DNA from: Acanthaster planci
Taxonomy: Eukaryota > Echinodermata > Asteroidea > Valvatida > Acanthasteridae
Direction of reading: 5' to 3'
NCBI RefSeq assembly: GCF_001949145.1
Contig: NW_019091554.1
Coordinates: 17,137-81,136, forward strand
Length of the DNA stretch: 64,000 nt
In this document: positions 11,460 to 22,077 of the stretch, in pieces
Position numbering within the stretch: position 1 is the stretch's first letter
Layout of the letters: every line of letters begins with the position of its first letter
Made by a program: the position numbers and the translations under genes
The notes under the pieces: model-generated
What the model was told of the DNA's origin: nothing
The model's input: only the letters and a program-made list of their open reading frames with translations
The model's database searches: none

Positions 11460-13645
11460 CAACATGAGAGACTGAGAGACCAGAACGTAGGACAGCCTTG
11501 GTTGGTCTGGAGCTGTTTAACTACAACATAGATGACACAGCTGCCCTAAGTAAGACACGCTTTGCTGGTGAGGGCTAACTTCCATGCTTGGAAAGGAGTG
11601 CTTGGTAGACAAGGCATAGGCAAGTCTAACAGCAATGGAACACTACTCCTGAGCATATGTGCAGCCAACAGCCTCGTCATTACCAACACCGTGTTCGGGT
11701 TGCCAGAAAAGTTAAAAGCAACATGGATGCATCCTCGAACCAAACATTAGCACTTGATCGACTATGTAATTGTTCGCCAGAAAGATCTGAAAGATGGGAA
11801 GATCACTATAGTACTGAGAGATGCAGAGTGTTGGACTGATCAAAGTCTAGTTCGAGCAAAGCTACAGCTTGTGATTGCCAACAAGTGCCGGTCACAGTCA
11901 GCCAAGCTTCCTAGGAAGCTAAACACCGTGAAGGATAGGCTTGGATGCCTCAAACACACCGCCTCAAACACACCGTTCCAGTCGATACGAAAAGAACGTG
12001 GTCCGGCTTCAGAGACTGTGTGTATGAGACATCTCTTGAAGTTCTTGGCAAGCAGCAACGTCGCCTCTAAGACTGGTTTGACGAAAATGATACTACGATA
12101 GAAAGGCTCCTTGTTGAAAAGCATGCAGCTCACCAGAACTGTCTTAATGACCCAACCTCTATATCCAAGCGTGATACCTTTAAGAAGCTGCAGAAGTCTG
12201 TGCAATCAGAACTGAGGAACATGCAAGATACATGGTGGAAAGACAAGACCAAAGAATTACAAGGTTACGCTGACGCGCATGACATGAAGAACTTTTAAGG
12301 CTTTCTGAGGTCAGTGTATGGCCCTGTCTCAAATGGGTCCACCCCAATGTTAAGTGCTGACGGAGGGACATTTCTAACTGTCAGAGATCAAATACTGAAG
12401 CGTTGGGTTGAACACTTTGACGGAGTCCTCAATCGTATATCTCATATCACCCCAGAGGTCATCGACAACATCCCACAAGGACCTATGAAGGGGGAAATGT
12501 CAGCTCCTCCAACAGTATATGAGACAAAGAAAGCTGTCAAACAGATGTCAAGTGGAAAAGATCCTGGAGTAGATGGTATCCCTGCTGAAGTGTTCAAAGC
12601 GTGTCTGTTTTGGGCTATGTGGGAATCGGGAAAACTGCCTCAAGAGTTCAGAGATGCCACTCTAGTTCACCTGTATAAGCGGAAAGGAGCACGCTCAGTG
12701 TGCGACAACCATCGGGGCATTTCGCTCCTCTCTATTCCTGGTAAAATCCTGTCCCACATCATGTTGAACCGAATTATTCTGCGTATCTCAGAATCGTTTG
12801 TTCCTGAGAGCCAATGTGGATTCAGAAAGGGACCAGGAACTGCGGATATGATTTTCACCATCGGCCAGTTGCAAGAGAAATACCTGGAACAACATATGGG
12901 GCTGTACATGGCCTTCATTGACCTTACCAAGGCTTTCGACACATTAAAGCAGAGAGTGCCTATGGATAATACTATCTAGACTAGGCTGCCCACCAAAGTT
13001 CCTGGAGATGCTCCAACAGTTCCACACTGGTATGATGGCCGGGGTAGCTAACGACAGCTCGATGTCGGACCCTTTTTCGGTCTCTACTGGTGCCAAGCAG
13101 GGTTGCGTACTTGCACCAACCCTGTTTAGTATCCTGTTCGCTGTGTTGTGCGAGGCTTCAACTGGTCCGGATAGAGGAGTCCATTTACAACTTCGGACAG
13201 ATGGGAAGTTATTTACTCTTCAGATTCAAAAGACGAAGATTCAAAGCCCAAACTAAACTGTTCAACGTACTTCAGGTAATTATAGACAGATTTGCAACAG
13301 TTTTCCAGTTATGGGCTTACCATCAGCCTTAAAGAGACGGAAGTGATGTTTCAACCACCTCCTGGCCATAACTATATCCCACTATCCATCACTCTCAGGG
13401 GCACAAAGCTCAATGCAGTGGAACAGTTCACTTATCTGGGTAGCACCCTAACTAGATCAGCAAATATCGATGCCGAAGTGTCCCGCTGCATCTCTAAGGC
13501 AAGTGGTGCATTTGGTAAGCTCAGTGTCCATAGAGCTACCGTTTTGACCTTCTTACGATATGCATGTGAAATATGGACAACATATGCACGTCATATTAAG
13601 TAGCTTGACCGTTTCCACCAGCGATGCCTTCGTGGAATCATGAGA
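11460..13645 (+). mobile_element. Non-LTR retrotransposon relic (AP-endonuclease plus reverse transcriptase)
   Basis: Fragments of one open frame are scattered over three frames. An endonuclease N-terminal piece (ERPERRTALVGLELFNYNID, about 11478-11575) is joined after FAGEG directly to GVLGRQGIGKSNSNG and TWMHPRTKHWHLIDYVIVRQ (11590-11790), so the middle of the endonuclease is deleted. Reverse transcriptase follows: SGKDPGVDGIPAEVFKA, CDNHRGISLLSIPGKIL, ESQCGFRKGPGTADMIF and AFIDLTKAFDTL (12540-12950), then TGAKQGCVLAPTLFSILF (13085-13140). The YADD box segment is missing. A C-terminal piece reads FTYLGSTLTRSANID (13425-13470). The wording resembles RTE/CFDP2-like elements; the clade is inferred. 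Frameshifts and stops make it inactive. It sits inside the ASAH1 duplicate. Confidence 0.9.
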
Positions 13646-13890
13646 TAGAAATTTTCTATTTTTAATACTTTCGCCAGACTTTTGTTTTATGGAGATTCCA
13701 GAAAAGGATTCCCACTTCAGCTTCTCGTTCCAACCATGGATCGTGCATGCGAACACGTTTATAATCCATACGCTGCGTTGTGATATCCTCAAATCAGTGT
13801 AATGACGTGCGGATGGACTGTTCGAGCCTGGACACGATGGCGGGACTTGACCTTTTTCCCAGAATGCCATGTATGAATACATACGCTGCA

Positions 13891-13956
13891 GCGTTCGATT
13901 AGTCGAGGCTTCCCTTGCGTGTAACAATGGTGTGTTCAGGGAAGCTAATCGAACGC
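13891..13956. repeat. Short inverted repeat (hairpin/MITE core)
   Basis: gcgttcgattagtcgaggct followed by tccct is mirrored by agggaagctaatcgaacgc. The arms match over about 19 bp with a small insertion and are separated by about 23 bases. It lies immediately downstream of the LINE relic. Confidence 0.7.
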
Positions 13957-13959
13957 ACC

Positions 13960-14440
13960 CAATGTAGGATATTTAAATTAAACAATACCTGGGGTTAGAT
14001 CGCGCAAGGCATGGTGGGAACCAACAAGGTGCGGCAAGACCGTTCCCATGGGAAGGAGGTTGGTGAGGACCGAACAAATGCAACCTCGTTCCCATAGGAG
14101 CTATCTTAATTGCCATTTTCTGGCTCCAAGCTGTAGTGGGATTCAGTACGCATGCACTCAAACTAAGTGAGGGGTATTAACCAACCTCGTTCCCATAGGT
14201 TCGTGGTATTTCCTTCACAAAAAGCCCCAAATTTCAGGCTTATTTTGGATAGAGCGTACAGTTATACCACTAATTGGGGGGTATCTTAGGAGAAAGGCTA
14301 TTAAAAAAAATAAAATTGAAACGAAAAGTGATCTTCTGGCTGTAATGTCGAATTCCCAGAATTCCCATATTTGGTGTAGTGCAGCCCTATATGTCTGAGA
14401 TCCTTTCTCACAGTATTGTGTGTATATGTACTAAGTATGC
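13960..14440. other. Repetitive noncoding stretch
   Basis: Contains three copies of the phrase (aa)cctcgttcccatag or its partial reverse form (around 14040, 14080 and 14185), a dispersed-repeat wording. No gene is seen. Confidence 0.4.
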
Positions 14441-14444
14441 ACGC

Positions 14445-14575
14445 CTTGGGATCCACAGAAGTTACTGTACATCTGTCCTAGGCCTACACACTCACTGTCA
14501 GAAAAAAAGTACAGGACGACAAAAAGCACAAAACAATAGGTTTTACCTGCTTAACATGCATAAATAACCAACTAC
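14445..14575 (-). pseudogene. Remnant of the ASAH1 exon 2 border in the duplicate
   Basis: The phrases ggatccacagaagttactgt, acatctgtcct, cactgtcagaaaaa and gacaaaaagcacaaaacaat correspond to 5457-5545, the 5' part of ASAH1 exon 2 and its upstream intron. The conserved coding core (VPSFVLNLDL) is absent. Its position on the far side of the LINE relic suggests one duplicated segment later split by the insertion. Confidence 0.55.
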
Positions 14576-14717
14576 ATGCAAGCTTCACCAACAGGTGTCA
14601 CATTATTTCATTTATAAACCCCAATTCATCTTGTAATTGTATGTGTACAAAAGATGCCACGTTAATCCAAGAAGAGAACATTACATTTAAACCTAGTTAA
14701 TAAGAGCACTGTTAATA

Positions 14718-15890
14718 TTGTTGCGCACCCGCAAATCGTGGAATTCCAGCGCCCCCTAGTTTTACTCGTTCTCGGTCCTTGCATTTCTAAGGGTCTCTTA
14801 TTTAGCTCAGCTACGCATTATGGACATGTCGCAGAGACGCTAATTTTGTATTAAGTTATTCATGCTGTATTCTGGCGTGATCACGTGTTCCTTCACTCCT
14901 TTATCCTTGTGTTTTCTCTGCTCAGTTTTAGCATGTCGAAATTCCCCTCCATGTGGCTGCGTGGTTGGGCGTGGTAAGGTTCCCTGAAATGCTAATGTCC
15001 AGAAACCTCAGACTACTGTCAATCATTCGCCACAGATGACCGGGTAAGCACTTTCACACACCCGGCTCTACACTTTGTACACGTGAATTCTTTTTCTGTG
15101 TTTTACATTGTTACACACGACACTGAGATTCTTGCACACGACTCTAGCAGGAAGTCATGCGACCCTTTGAGATGGAAGATTTTCATTGGTTGAGCTGTTC
15201 AGCGACGCTCATATTTTATTAATTTCTAAGCCTCTAGAATCCTATATATAGAGCAGATTTTCCTTAGTTCGTCGGTCAGGTGCGGCGGACCAAACCCTTA
15301 TTGCGAGAGCGGAACCCAACGTAGTGCGGCGGTTGGACCCTTACCGAGAGAAGTGCGACAATAACCATTCTTATGGCGAAGAAATGTAACCATATGAATG
15401 GCCAGCTAGCTTAGCTTGGACCGATGCGAGAGCGGTACGAATTAGCCCAGGGTGCTAGTGAGAGTCGTAGCGGCCCGTCACCGCTAGGTCCGAACCGATT
15501 GCCGGGCGAGACACCCCCGTGTCCCTCGCAACCCTTGTCCTGCAAACTAGCCCCAGTCCTCCCCGTCTCTACGCTGAGCCAATGGTGCCCAGTGCGGCGA
15601 TCTTATCATTGCGCTCATCACATTGCGGTCTGAGCGGCAGTGCGGTCGGTACATACCGGCGCTGGCCCCGTCCAGCCCTTGCTAGTCACCGTGGTGGTCT
15701 GGGACAGCTCCCACCACGGCCCGGCCTGATGAGTGTAGCCTAGCTGTGCGATACTACACACACGTACCGTACCCACTCCGTATGACTTGCATTTCCAATG
15801 GTCCTGCCAAACCGTAGTTCAGTTACACTCATATACAACTTTGCCTCTCTATAACTTTGCCTTTTGTGTGTTGTATTATGTTAAGCTACA
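14718..15890. other. GC-rich segment with TATA box, possibly an LTR-like or promoter element
   Basis: Composition shifts to GC-rich between about 15270 and 15730. A tatatatag sits at 15242 and a CG-rich stretch follows (gtgcggcgg repeated at 15282 and 15323). Small open frames here show no domain. It could be a solo LTR or an orphan promoter/CpG-type island; I found no target-site duplication or paired copy, so identity is unresolved. Confidence 0.3.
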
Positions 15891-16318
15891 CCTTCAAATC
15901 CATATTGAAGTTTGATGAAGAGAAGTGAGAGCAATAAACCAACCATATAGTTTGACTGTCACCCAAACCCCTTGTTTCACGTCCACCCTTTAATAAATTG
16001 TTGACCCCAAATGTCATCCCGTAGACACTAATTAAGTCCATGCTACCATCGACTTTATATTTAGGGAACGCAACACTATATTGTATTTGTATCATGGAAA
16101 ATTTGAGGCCCCAATTATGTGTTATTGTTTTCATTCCTGATAATACAAGGTGCCTGTTGTAACAAAGTAATATACAAAAACCACAGGAGATCATACCTTT
16201 GAGGTTTGATTGTACGTGTATTTGACAAAGGTTAGGTTGAATAAGCGCTGTTATTTTTAACACCTCCAAGTGGACATGTATAAATTGATAAACAGTTGAC
16301 ATCTTGTGTACAGGCAGA
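15890..16318. other. Noncoding, with a repeat shared with 6240-6340
   Basis: The phrase ttcctgataatacaaggtgc at 16135 resembles ttcctgataatacagagttt at 6296, and the flanks are loosely similar. I read this as a dispersed repeat or part of the older ASAH1 duplication. No gene is seen. Confidence 0.35.
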
Positions 16319-16861
16319 GACACTGCCAGAGTTGTAGACTCGCGTCACTTGTCTTGGACTCGAATCAGACTTCAGTAACTATTTTCGTGACTCGTGACTT
16401 GTATCTACCAGTTTTTGACTTGGACTTGCGAAAAATGATTTGTTACCTGACTTGGACTTGCACATTGTGACTTGTTACCAATGCAAGTCAGAAAACTACT
16501 CAATCAAACTCATAAAAGATTTTAATTAGGCCTATCAATTTATGCCCTGCATTCTTAGAATATTCAGCAAAAGACTTCGTTCAGATCGCGACTTTTACTT
16601 CAGTCTTATCTTGTCTGCCCAAGGCCACATCTGAGTCATTTGGCTGTGGCTTAAAATCACACATAACTCAACTTGACTAGTTCTTTGACCAGAACTAGTG
16701 ACTTGCTTGTGTTTGGACCAAATTGACTTGTGACTTGACCTCTGATTAAATGACTTGTGACTGGACCAAACGACTTGTGACTTGGCTTAGACTTGCAAAA
16801 GTTGAGTTGTGCCTTGACTTGGACTTGCATAAATTTACTTGTTACCACCTCTGGAACCTGC
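16319..16861. mobile_element. hAT-like MITE built of gacttg words
   Basis: The ends are inverted: cagag at 16327 and ctctg at 16853, with looser similarity further inward. The interior is made of gacttggacttg/gtgacttg words on both sides. Flanking octamers gacactgc (16319-16326) and gaacctgc (16854-16861) match at 6 of 8 positions, as expected for an aged hAT target-site duplication. No transposase is seen. Confidence 0.6.
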
Positions 16862-17678
16862 ACACACTAACGATCCTTTTTTCTTTAATGGTGGAAATAT
16901 TTACTGATGGACATATTACATCATTTCCAATTAAGTATTTTAAAATCTCTGTGTAAAATATAATGTAAAATCATCTCCTTACCCGCACTGAGGACGACAA
17001 AAATTAGGACACGTAGATTTTCTAGTTCAAAATTTCAATTACAACCCCCAATTTTTAGACTATTTTCTAAGACCACTTGGCAAGTCTTTACTTGCTAAAA
17101 TATTCATACTTTGGTGTAAAAGCGTGTACGGATAATGTCAGGCACAGATTTTAATCAAGGATTGTCAACAAATTCACGGTATACATGTACATCAGGTACC
17201 CAAAATACATGTGCATGATTTTATAAAATGGGATTTGATGATTGATCGATTGAAATTAGTAATTTTATTACTAGTGAATAATTGTAAAGAAAACAGATTA
17301 ACCGCCTCTTTTGTGATTGCATGTTTATAACTTTGAGTGATATTTGAAAATAAATCACTGATAAGGAAAAGCAAAGTAAATATTAACGAAGGCAAGAAAA
17401 TAGAAATGTGCTGCACGTGCTGGACTGTGTTCATATTGCGGCGGTCTCGTCTTTGGAGTCTACTACCGGGTCGGGCCAGCCCAAGTCAACGGGCAGCATT
17501 AGAAGGCCGATTGGGCCAATCCGTTTTGGCTGCAGTTTGCCACTTGGTCCGTGGCACACCACACGCGGTAACCACACCCAAGCGCCAGTTTCAGTCTCGA
17601 CAAACAGGGATAGTAACGGGTCAACAGATACAATAGGAGTTGGATTGAGTGAGTTGGGGTGAGGCGGGTTGAGTGGTC

Positions 17679-19083
17679 TTTCAATGAAACCTTGGGTAGC
17701 ATGACAGGGTTACGCATCATCGAGCGCCACTGTGGTGACATTATGGTGTACAAATGTAGTTGCTTCACTTTCCTCCTTAACAAAATCGACACAGATTCAT
17801 GACTTTTTTAATTCCTGGATTTTATTCCTGAATTCAAGCATGGCTTGCTTCATGGATTTCATTTGCAATTATGCGTAAAACACCTGACAGCCGAAGTTTG
17901 TATGATTTTCTCTCATGGGCCAAGACCCTCCACGTGTCCACCTCCCCTCTCCAAGCACAGTAACTGTTGAGGTCGACGCCGCATGTCTTCCACAGCTCGT
18001 CTCACGGTACGTGGATCTTGTCGCAAACTGTCAACCCGGCGATGAATCCTTTCACACAAATCCTGCATGTTGTGGGGAGGGGTGCTGAAATCTCTGTTCT
18101 TCAAATGACCTCACAAAAACGAAGTCCCAGGGGTTGAGGTTTGGTGACAATGGGGGCCATTCAATGGGTTGGTTCAAAGTAATCGCACGTTCGTGAAAGA
18201 TCGTGGAGGCGATTTCGAACAGCAATGACACGATGGGCTGGTGCACCATCTTGAGCCCACCACACATAATGGAACATTCCATTTTGCCCTCGCTGGGAGT
18301 GGATCTCCATCTGTGGCACAACCTCTTCGTTGATGACAGTCACTTTCGCTCTGCTCATCTTTGTCTCGAAGTTGAACACTGGTGGTTGCCCAGCTGGGGC
18401 GTACTGAACAACATTGTGGGTGTTGACCTCACTCTTCATTGCAAACGCAGCCTCATCCCCGATCAAGAAGTTGCGAAGAAATTTGGTATTTCTCTCACAC
18501 CGCTCAAGGAGCCACTCACAAGAAGTCTGTCTTCTTGCAACTGCAAGATCAGCAAGCAGATAATGATAGATGTGGACGCGGAACGGATGGAAATGAAGGT
18601 CATGACGAGTGATCCGATTAAAAGTGGCGTGGCTCGGTCTAACACCATTCCGTCTTGCACTTGTCTCCTTTGGGTGGTCAATCAGATGCTGTCGTACGGC
18701 AGCGATGTTTTCCTGAGATCTCGCCGTTCTTGGCCTTCCTGAACGTTCTTTGTTGCGGTTGAGGCTGGTTCCATGTGCTTCATACTTTCTCACATTGGCC
18801 CAGATTGTTTTCTTTGGTGGTGGTTCTCGGTCTCGGAATGCTTCTCGCAAGGCGTCCTGTGTAGCCTGCAAACTTCTGGTTGCATGCCATTTCTTGACCA
18901 CAAAGATTCTCTGTTCTGCCGTTTGCTAAGCCATTGCGACAACCGGAGGCTTGCACACTGTCTGTTGGCCAGAATGACATCGGTTCAAAAGTGAAGCAAC
19001 TGCATTTTTGCACCACAGTTTCAAGACAATGGTGCTCCATGAGGCGTGACCTTGGAATGCTACCCAAGGTTTCATTGAAAGGC
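17679..19083 (-). mobile_element. Mariner/Tc1-superfamily DNA transposon with about 95-bp inverted repeats, defective
   Basis: The ends (17679-17775 and 18990-19083) are inverted copies starting tttcaatgaaaccttgggta. The minus-strand transposase begins near 18901 (MVKKWHATRSLQATQDALRE). A helix-turn-helix region with GRPRTARSQENIAAVRQHL follows. The catalytic segments are FLIGDEAAF (first Asp), WWAQDGAPAHR (second Asp) and, in another frame, EWPPLSPNLNP, where the third catalytic Asp is replaced by Asn. The C-terminus (RRAVEDMRRRPQQLLCL, GGGHVEG) lies in a third frame at about 17930-18010. Frameshifts and the Asp-to-Asn change indicate a dead copy. No clear TA target duplication is visible. 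Confidence 0.88.
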
Positions 19084-20160
19084 GTGAAGCTTCAACTTTA
19101 AGATGGTACATGCTTTTTGCTGGTAAACAAATAGTCTGGCCACAATAACCCTTTAAGTAGGATTACCTTTTTGAGACACCCTGCACAAAGCCTTTTCAAA
19201 ACGATACTGCATGTATGCTTGGGCGACAATTAAAATGTCTTCAAATTGTCGGGGAATTGTGAGGTACCTTTTGAAACTATAAAAATGCTTCAGCTGAAAG
19301 CTACCATAGAGCATTGCAAGCTAAACACGGGCAAGAGAAGGAAAAAACATGAATCTTTCAAGTCATTTGAAGCAAGATATGGGACGAGAGAACCCCCCCC
19401 ACCCCGATGTGTTGGGTAACAATAGTGTAGAGTGTCTATAGGGATTTTACAGGTAAGGGGGGTACCCCTCCGTCCCACATCTTGCGTGGTACAATTCAAG
19501 TACAGTGAGACTAACTCCGCCTTTGGTACAGTTACCTTTTTTCCGATATGTTCTCAAATATTTTCATGAGCTACGTTTTTAGTAATCCTGCTGTCATTTT
19601 CACACCAATATGCATTTGCACAGACTAAAGTGTTGTCCTTTTTCAAGTCAACCACGGTCAACGTAGACCAATAAACAGATAGTAAAGATAGCTTGAAAAG
19701 GATCCCTGTAACCCTTAGACATGCGACATGGAAAAACAGCAGATAGCATATCATTGTGCGTCTGGTTTGCGGTAATTGACTCTTTTTTATCACGGAAGAA
19801 AAACCACTGATTGATCACTCAATGCCAAATCCACGCCGTTCTGTTTAATTTGAAGTACCAGGTTCCTTCACATTTCAGATTCTTTACTGTGCAGAGCAAA
19901 ACTCTAATTTTTGAGTCAATGTCGCTGATTCCAAACCTGCCTCATCCAGCACGCCCTCCTGCTTAATTCCGGGATTGACAGTTTTCACTAAATTGTATCT
20001 GAAGATCTTGGATTTAACCGCAGTTGACTGTAGGACTTGTGGAAAAGTTGATGCTCTGCACAATTAATGAGTTACTTTTAATAACAAGACTATAATGCTG
20101 AGGGAACTTGTTTTATAAACTTAGCGGTGTCAAATTGACATCCTAAACGCAGAGCAATTT
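19084..20160. other. No gene recognised
   Basis: AT-rich intergenic sequence with short open frames only; none resembles a known domain. Confidence 0.5.
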
Positions 20161-20164
20161 CGAA

Positions 20165-20760
20165 CTAACCAATTTAATTCAATTTATTGTCCACATAAAA
20201 ATATGACATTCACATTAAAACATACAATCCTTATTTCATAAGAACAGAAAAAAGAATCAAGCCATATACAAATCCACTTGAACACAAATTAAACCCATCA
20301 ATAACAAGATGATCGTTGAAAAGTAAATTAAATAAAAAAAATAGCTATGACACAGTTTTAAAGTCAATTTCAATAAGCCAAGAGGAACCCTCTTTAAAAA
20401 ATAGACCAAAAAACGATGAAACTGAGAAACTTTTAAAAATTTGAAGTGTCAGACAGCCACTTTTTTGTCAATCTAAGTTGGTGATTTAGCGACACAGATG
20501 GTCAGTAAGTTTTGTGCCCAAGGTATCAGTATAATACGACTTTTCCCAGATTTGCGCAAAGGAGCTCTCGTACTAATTGCATGAAACGTAATATTGTTTT
20601 TTGTTTCGAAATAATACGCATGACTACGTTTAAGTAATTGAATGTTAATGGCAGAACAGGTTTGTAACTTACAAATCATGTATTGTGGTAAACAATACCA
20701 GATGACGGGTGACAAATTAAAAATTAATCTATCGAAACTCGATAGCAGCAATATTCTGAT
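20165..20760 (-). mobile_element. LINE 3' end fragment
   Basis: On the minus strand a C-terminal-like reading (FNLSPVIWYCLPQYM, about 20720-20670) resembles the 'LWNSLP' segment of CR1/L2-type LINE proteins. The sequence ends in a ggacaataaattgaattaaa tail, typical of the 3' ends of that group. It is strongly 5'-truncated. Superfamily is inferred. Confidence 0.45.
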
Positions 20761-20848
20761 TGAAAACTATCCAGTAAGACCTAATTAGGTTTTCGCAAGA
20801 GATGATATTAACATCGGGCTGATGCGATGGGAAGTTGTTTGAAGAGAG

Positions 20849-20856
20849 TATAAAAA
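20849..20856 (+). promoter_or_regulatory. TATA box of the ZP-domain gene
   Basis: The sequence gagtataaaaagggt is a near-consensus TATA box. Initiation expected about 30 bp downstream (near 20880) would give a first exon ending at the strong donor ttttcag/gtgagt (20967/20968). Confidence 0.6.
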
Positions 20857-20879
20857 GGGTGCTGTATCAATGCTTATCG

Positions 20880-20967
20880 AGTGGGCCTTTGGAGAAGAGC
20901 TGCTTGAAGGTACCAACGGCACAGAGCTTTGTGTTAGGACAGTGTGAACGAATCCGCACTTTTTCAG
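20880..20967 (+). other. Predicted noncoding first exon (5' UTR) of the ZP-domain gene
   Basis: Inferred from the TATA box at 20849 and the consensus donor cag/gtgagt at 20968. The matching acceptor is a long T-run followed by gttcgcag at 22076, two bases before the ATG. The intron would be 1109 bp. The start of the exon is approximate. Confidence 0.5.
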
Positions 20968-22077
20968 GTGAGTCTTCCGTGCACCGCAGGTTTCTTTTTG
21001 AAGGTGCTTCAAGGGCGAAGGGGGTTTGCAAATGTCTTCATGTTCAGTCCTCCATACATTTGTAACCGAACTGGGAAGGCTACATACAATGATAGCCAGA
21101 CTCGAAGCAGATCTAAATTTCTTCCCAAAGTATGTTTATTGGGTGTTGGACAACTAATGATGTGACGTGTAAACGACAGCATTTACTCAGGTTTATCATG
21201 AATTAGAATGCCACGAATACGTTGGCCAAGCCCAAGATGCTGTGGTTAGCTTCGCCAAGTCTGATAAAGGGCTATCAAGGCTGGCCCACACCTCCCATGC
21301 TTCTTACGATATAATTTTTTAGACAGTGCTAGACTAACACAAAAATGTCGAAAATATCTATGACTACTGATGAAGCTACAAGCTCAGTGTCGAACGGCAG
21401 AATACGTTAACTGCCAACTACAAATACTCGTTGTAAGTAACAGGTGTACCAGATTCTGCCCCGAGTGTACTTGTAGAAAAAGGTAGGTTTCCGTATTGTA
21501 AATAAATACACTGGCATCATCACTGATAACACAACAAATACTATGCTCGCAGTGGTGAGGACATTCACGTATAAAATGCACATATTTAAATAATTTATTT
21601 TTCTCTTTTGCCGTTAGAAATAAAATCCAAAATTCGCAAAATTTGAAACGTATAGATCTTTGCTTTTCGACTTGTGGCTTTTCATAAAGGATTTATTACA
21701 CTGATGTATCCAACTGGGGTGAGATGAGGGCAGCTAGCCCTGCCACTGGCGACAATTTTGGAAAAAGAAAATGCCCAAAGAAGCGACAAAATGAAAACAA
21801 ATTATCAACATATGTGCCCTCAACAAAGTTTGTTGTTCCCTCAACATAGTATCTGATTTTACATCCCTTTTTCAAAAACATCTTCAACAACTGCAGTTAA
21901 AAAGAATGGAAAATTGGCATATGGTAAAGGTTGCTAACAAATTCTGTAGTGAGTTCGACAGGTTGGCAAGAAGACTGATTGATTACGGCCAGCATAAATA
22001 TTAAAGGACACCAAAACCAGATTTGAAAATGATTTCAATATGAGGAATCTTTCATTTTTTTTTTTGTTGTTCGCAGG

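Noticed and set aside
14718-15890. Solo LTR
   Set aside because: It starts tgttgcg and has a TATA box, but no matching target duplication, primer-binding site or second copy was found; kept only as an unresolved segment.
18203-18742. 179-codon plus-strand frame
   Set aside because: It is antisense to the mariner-type transposase, which accounts for its openness.
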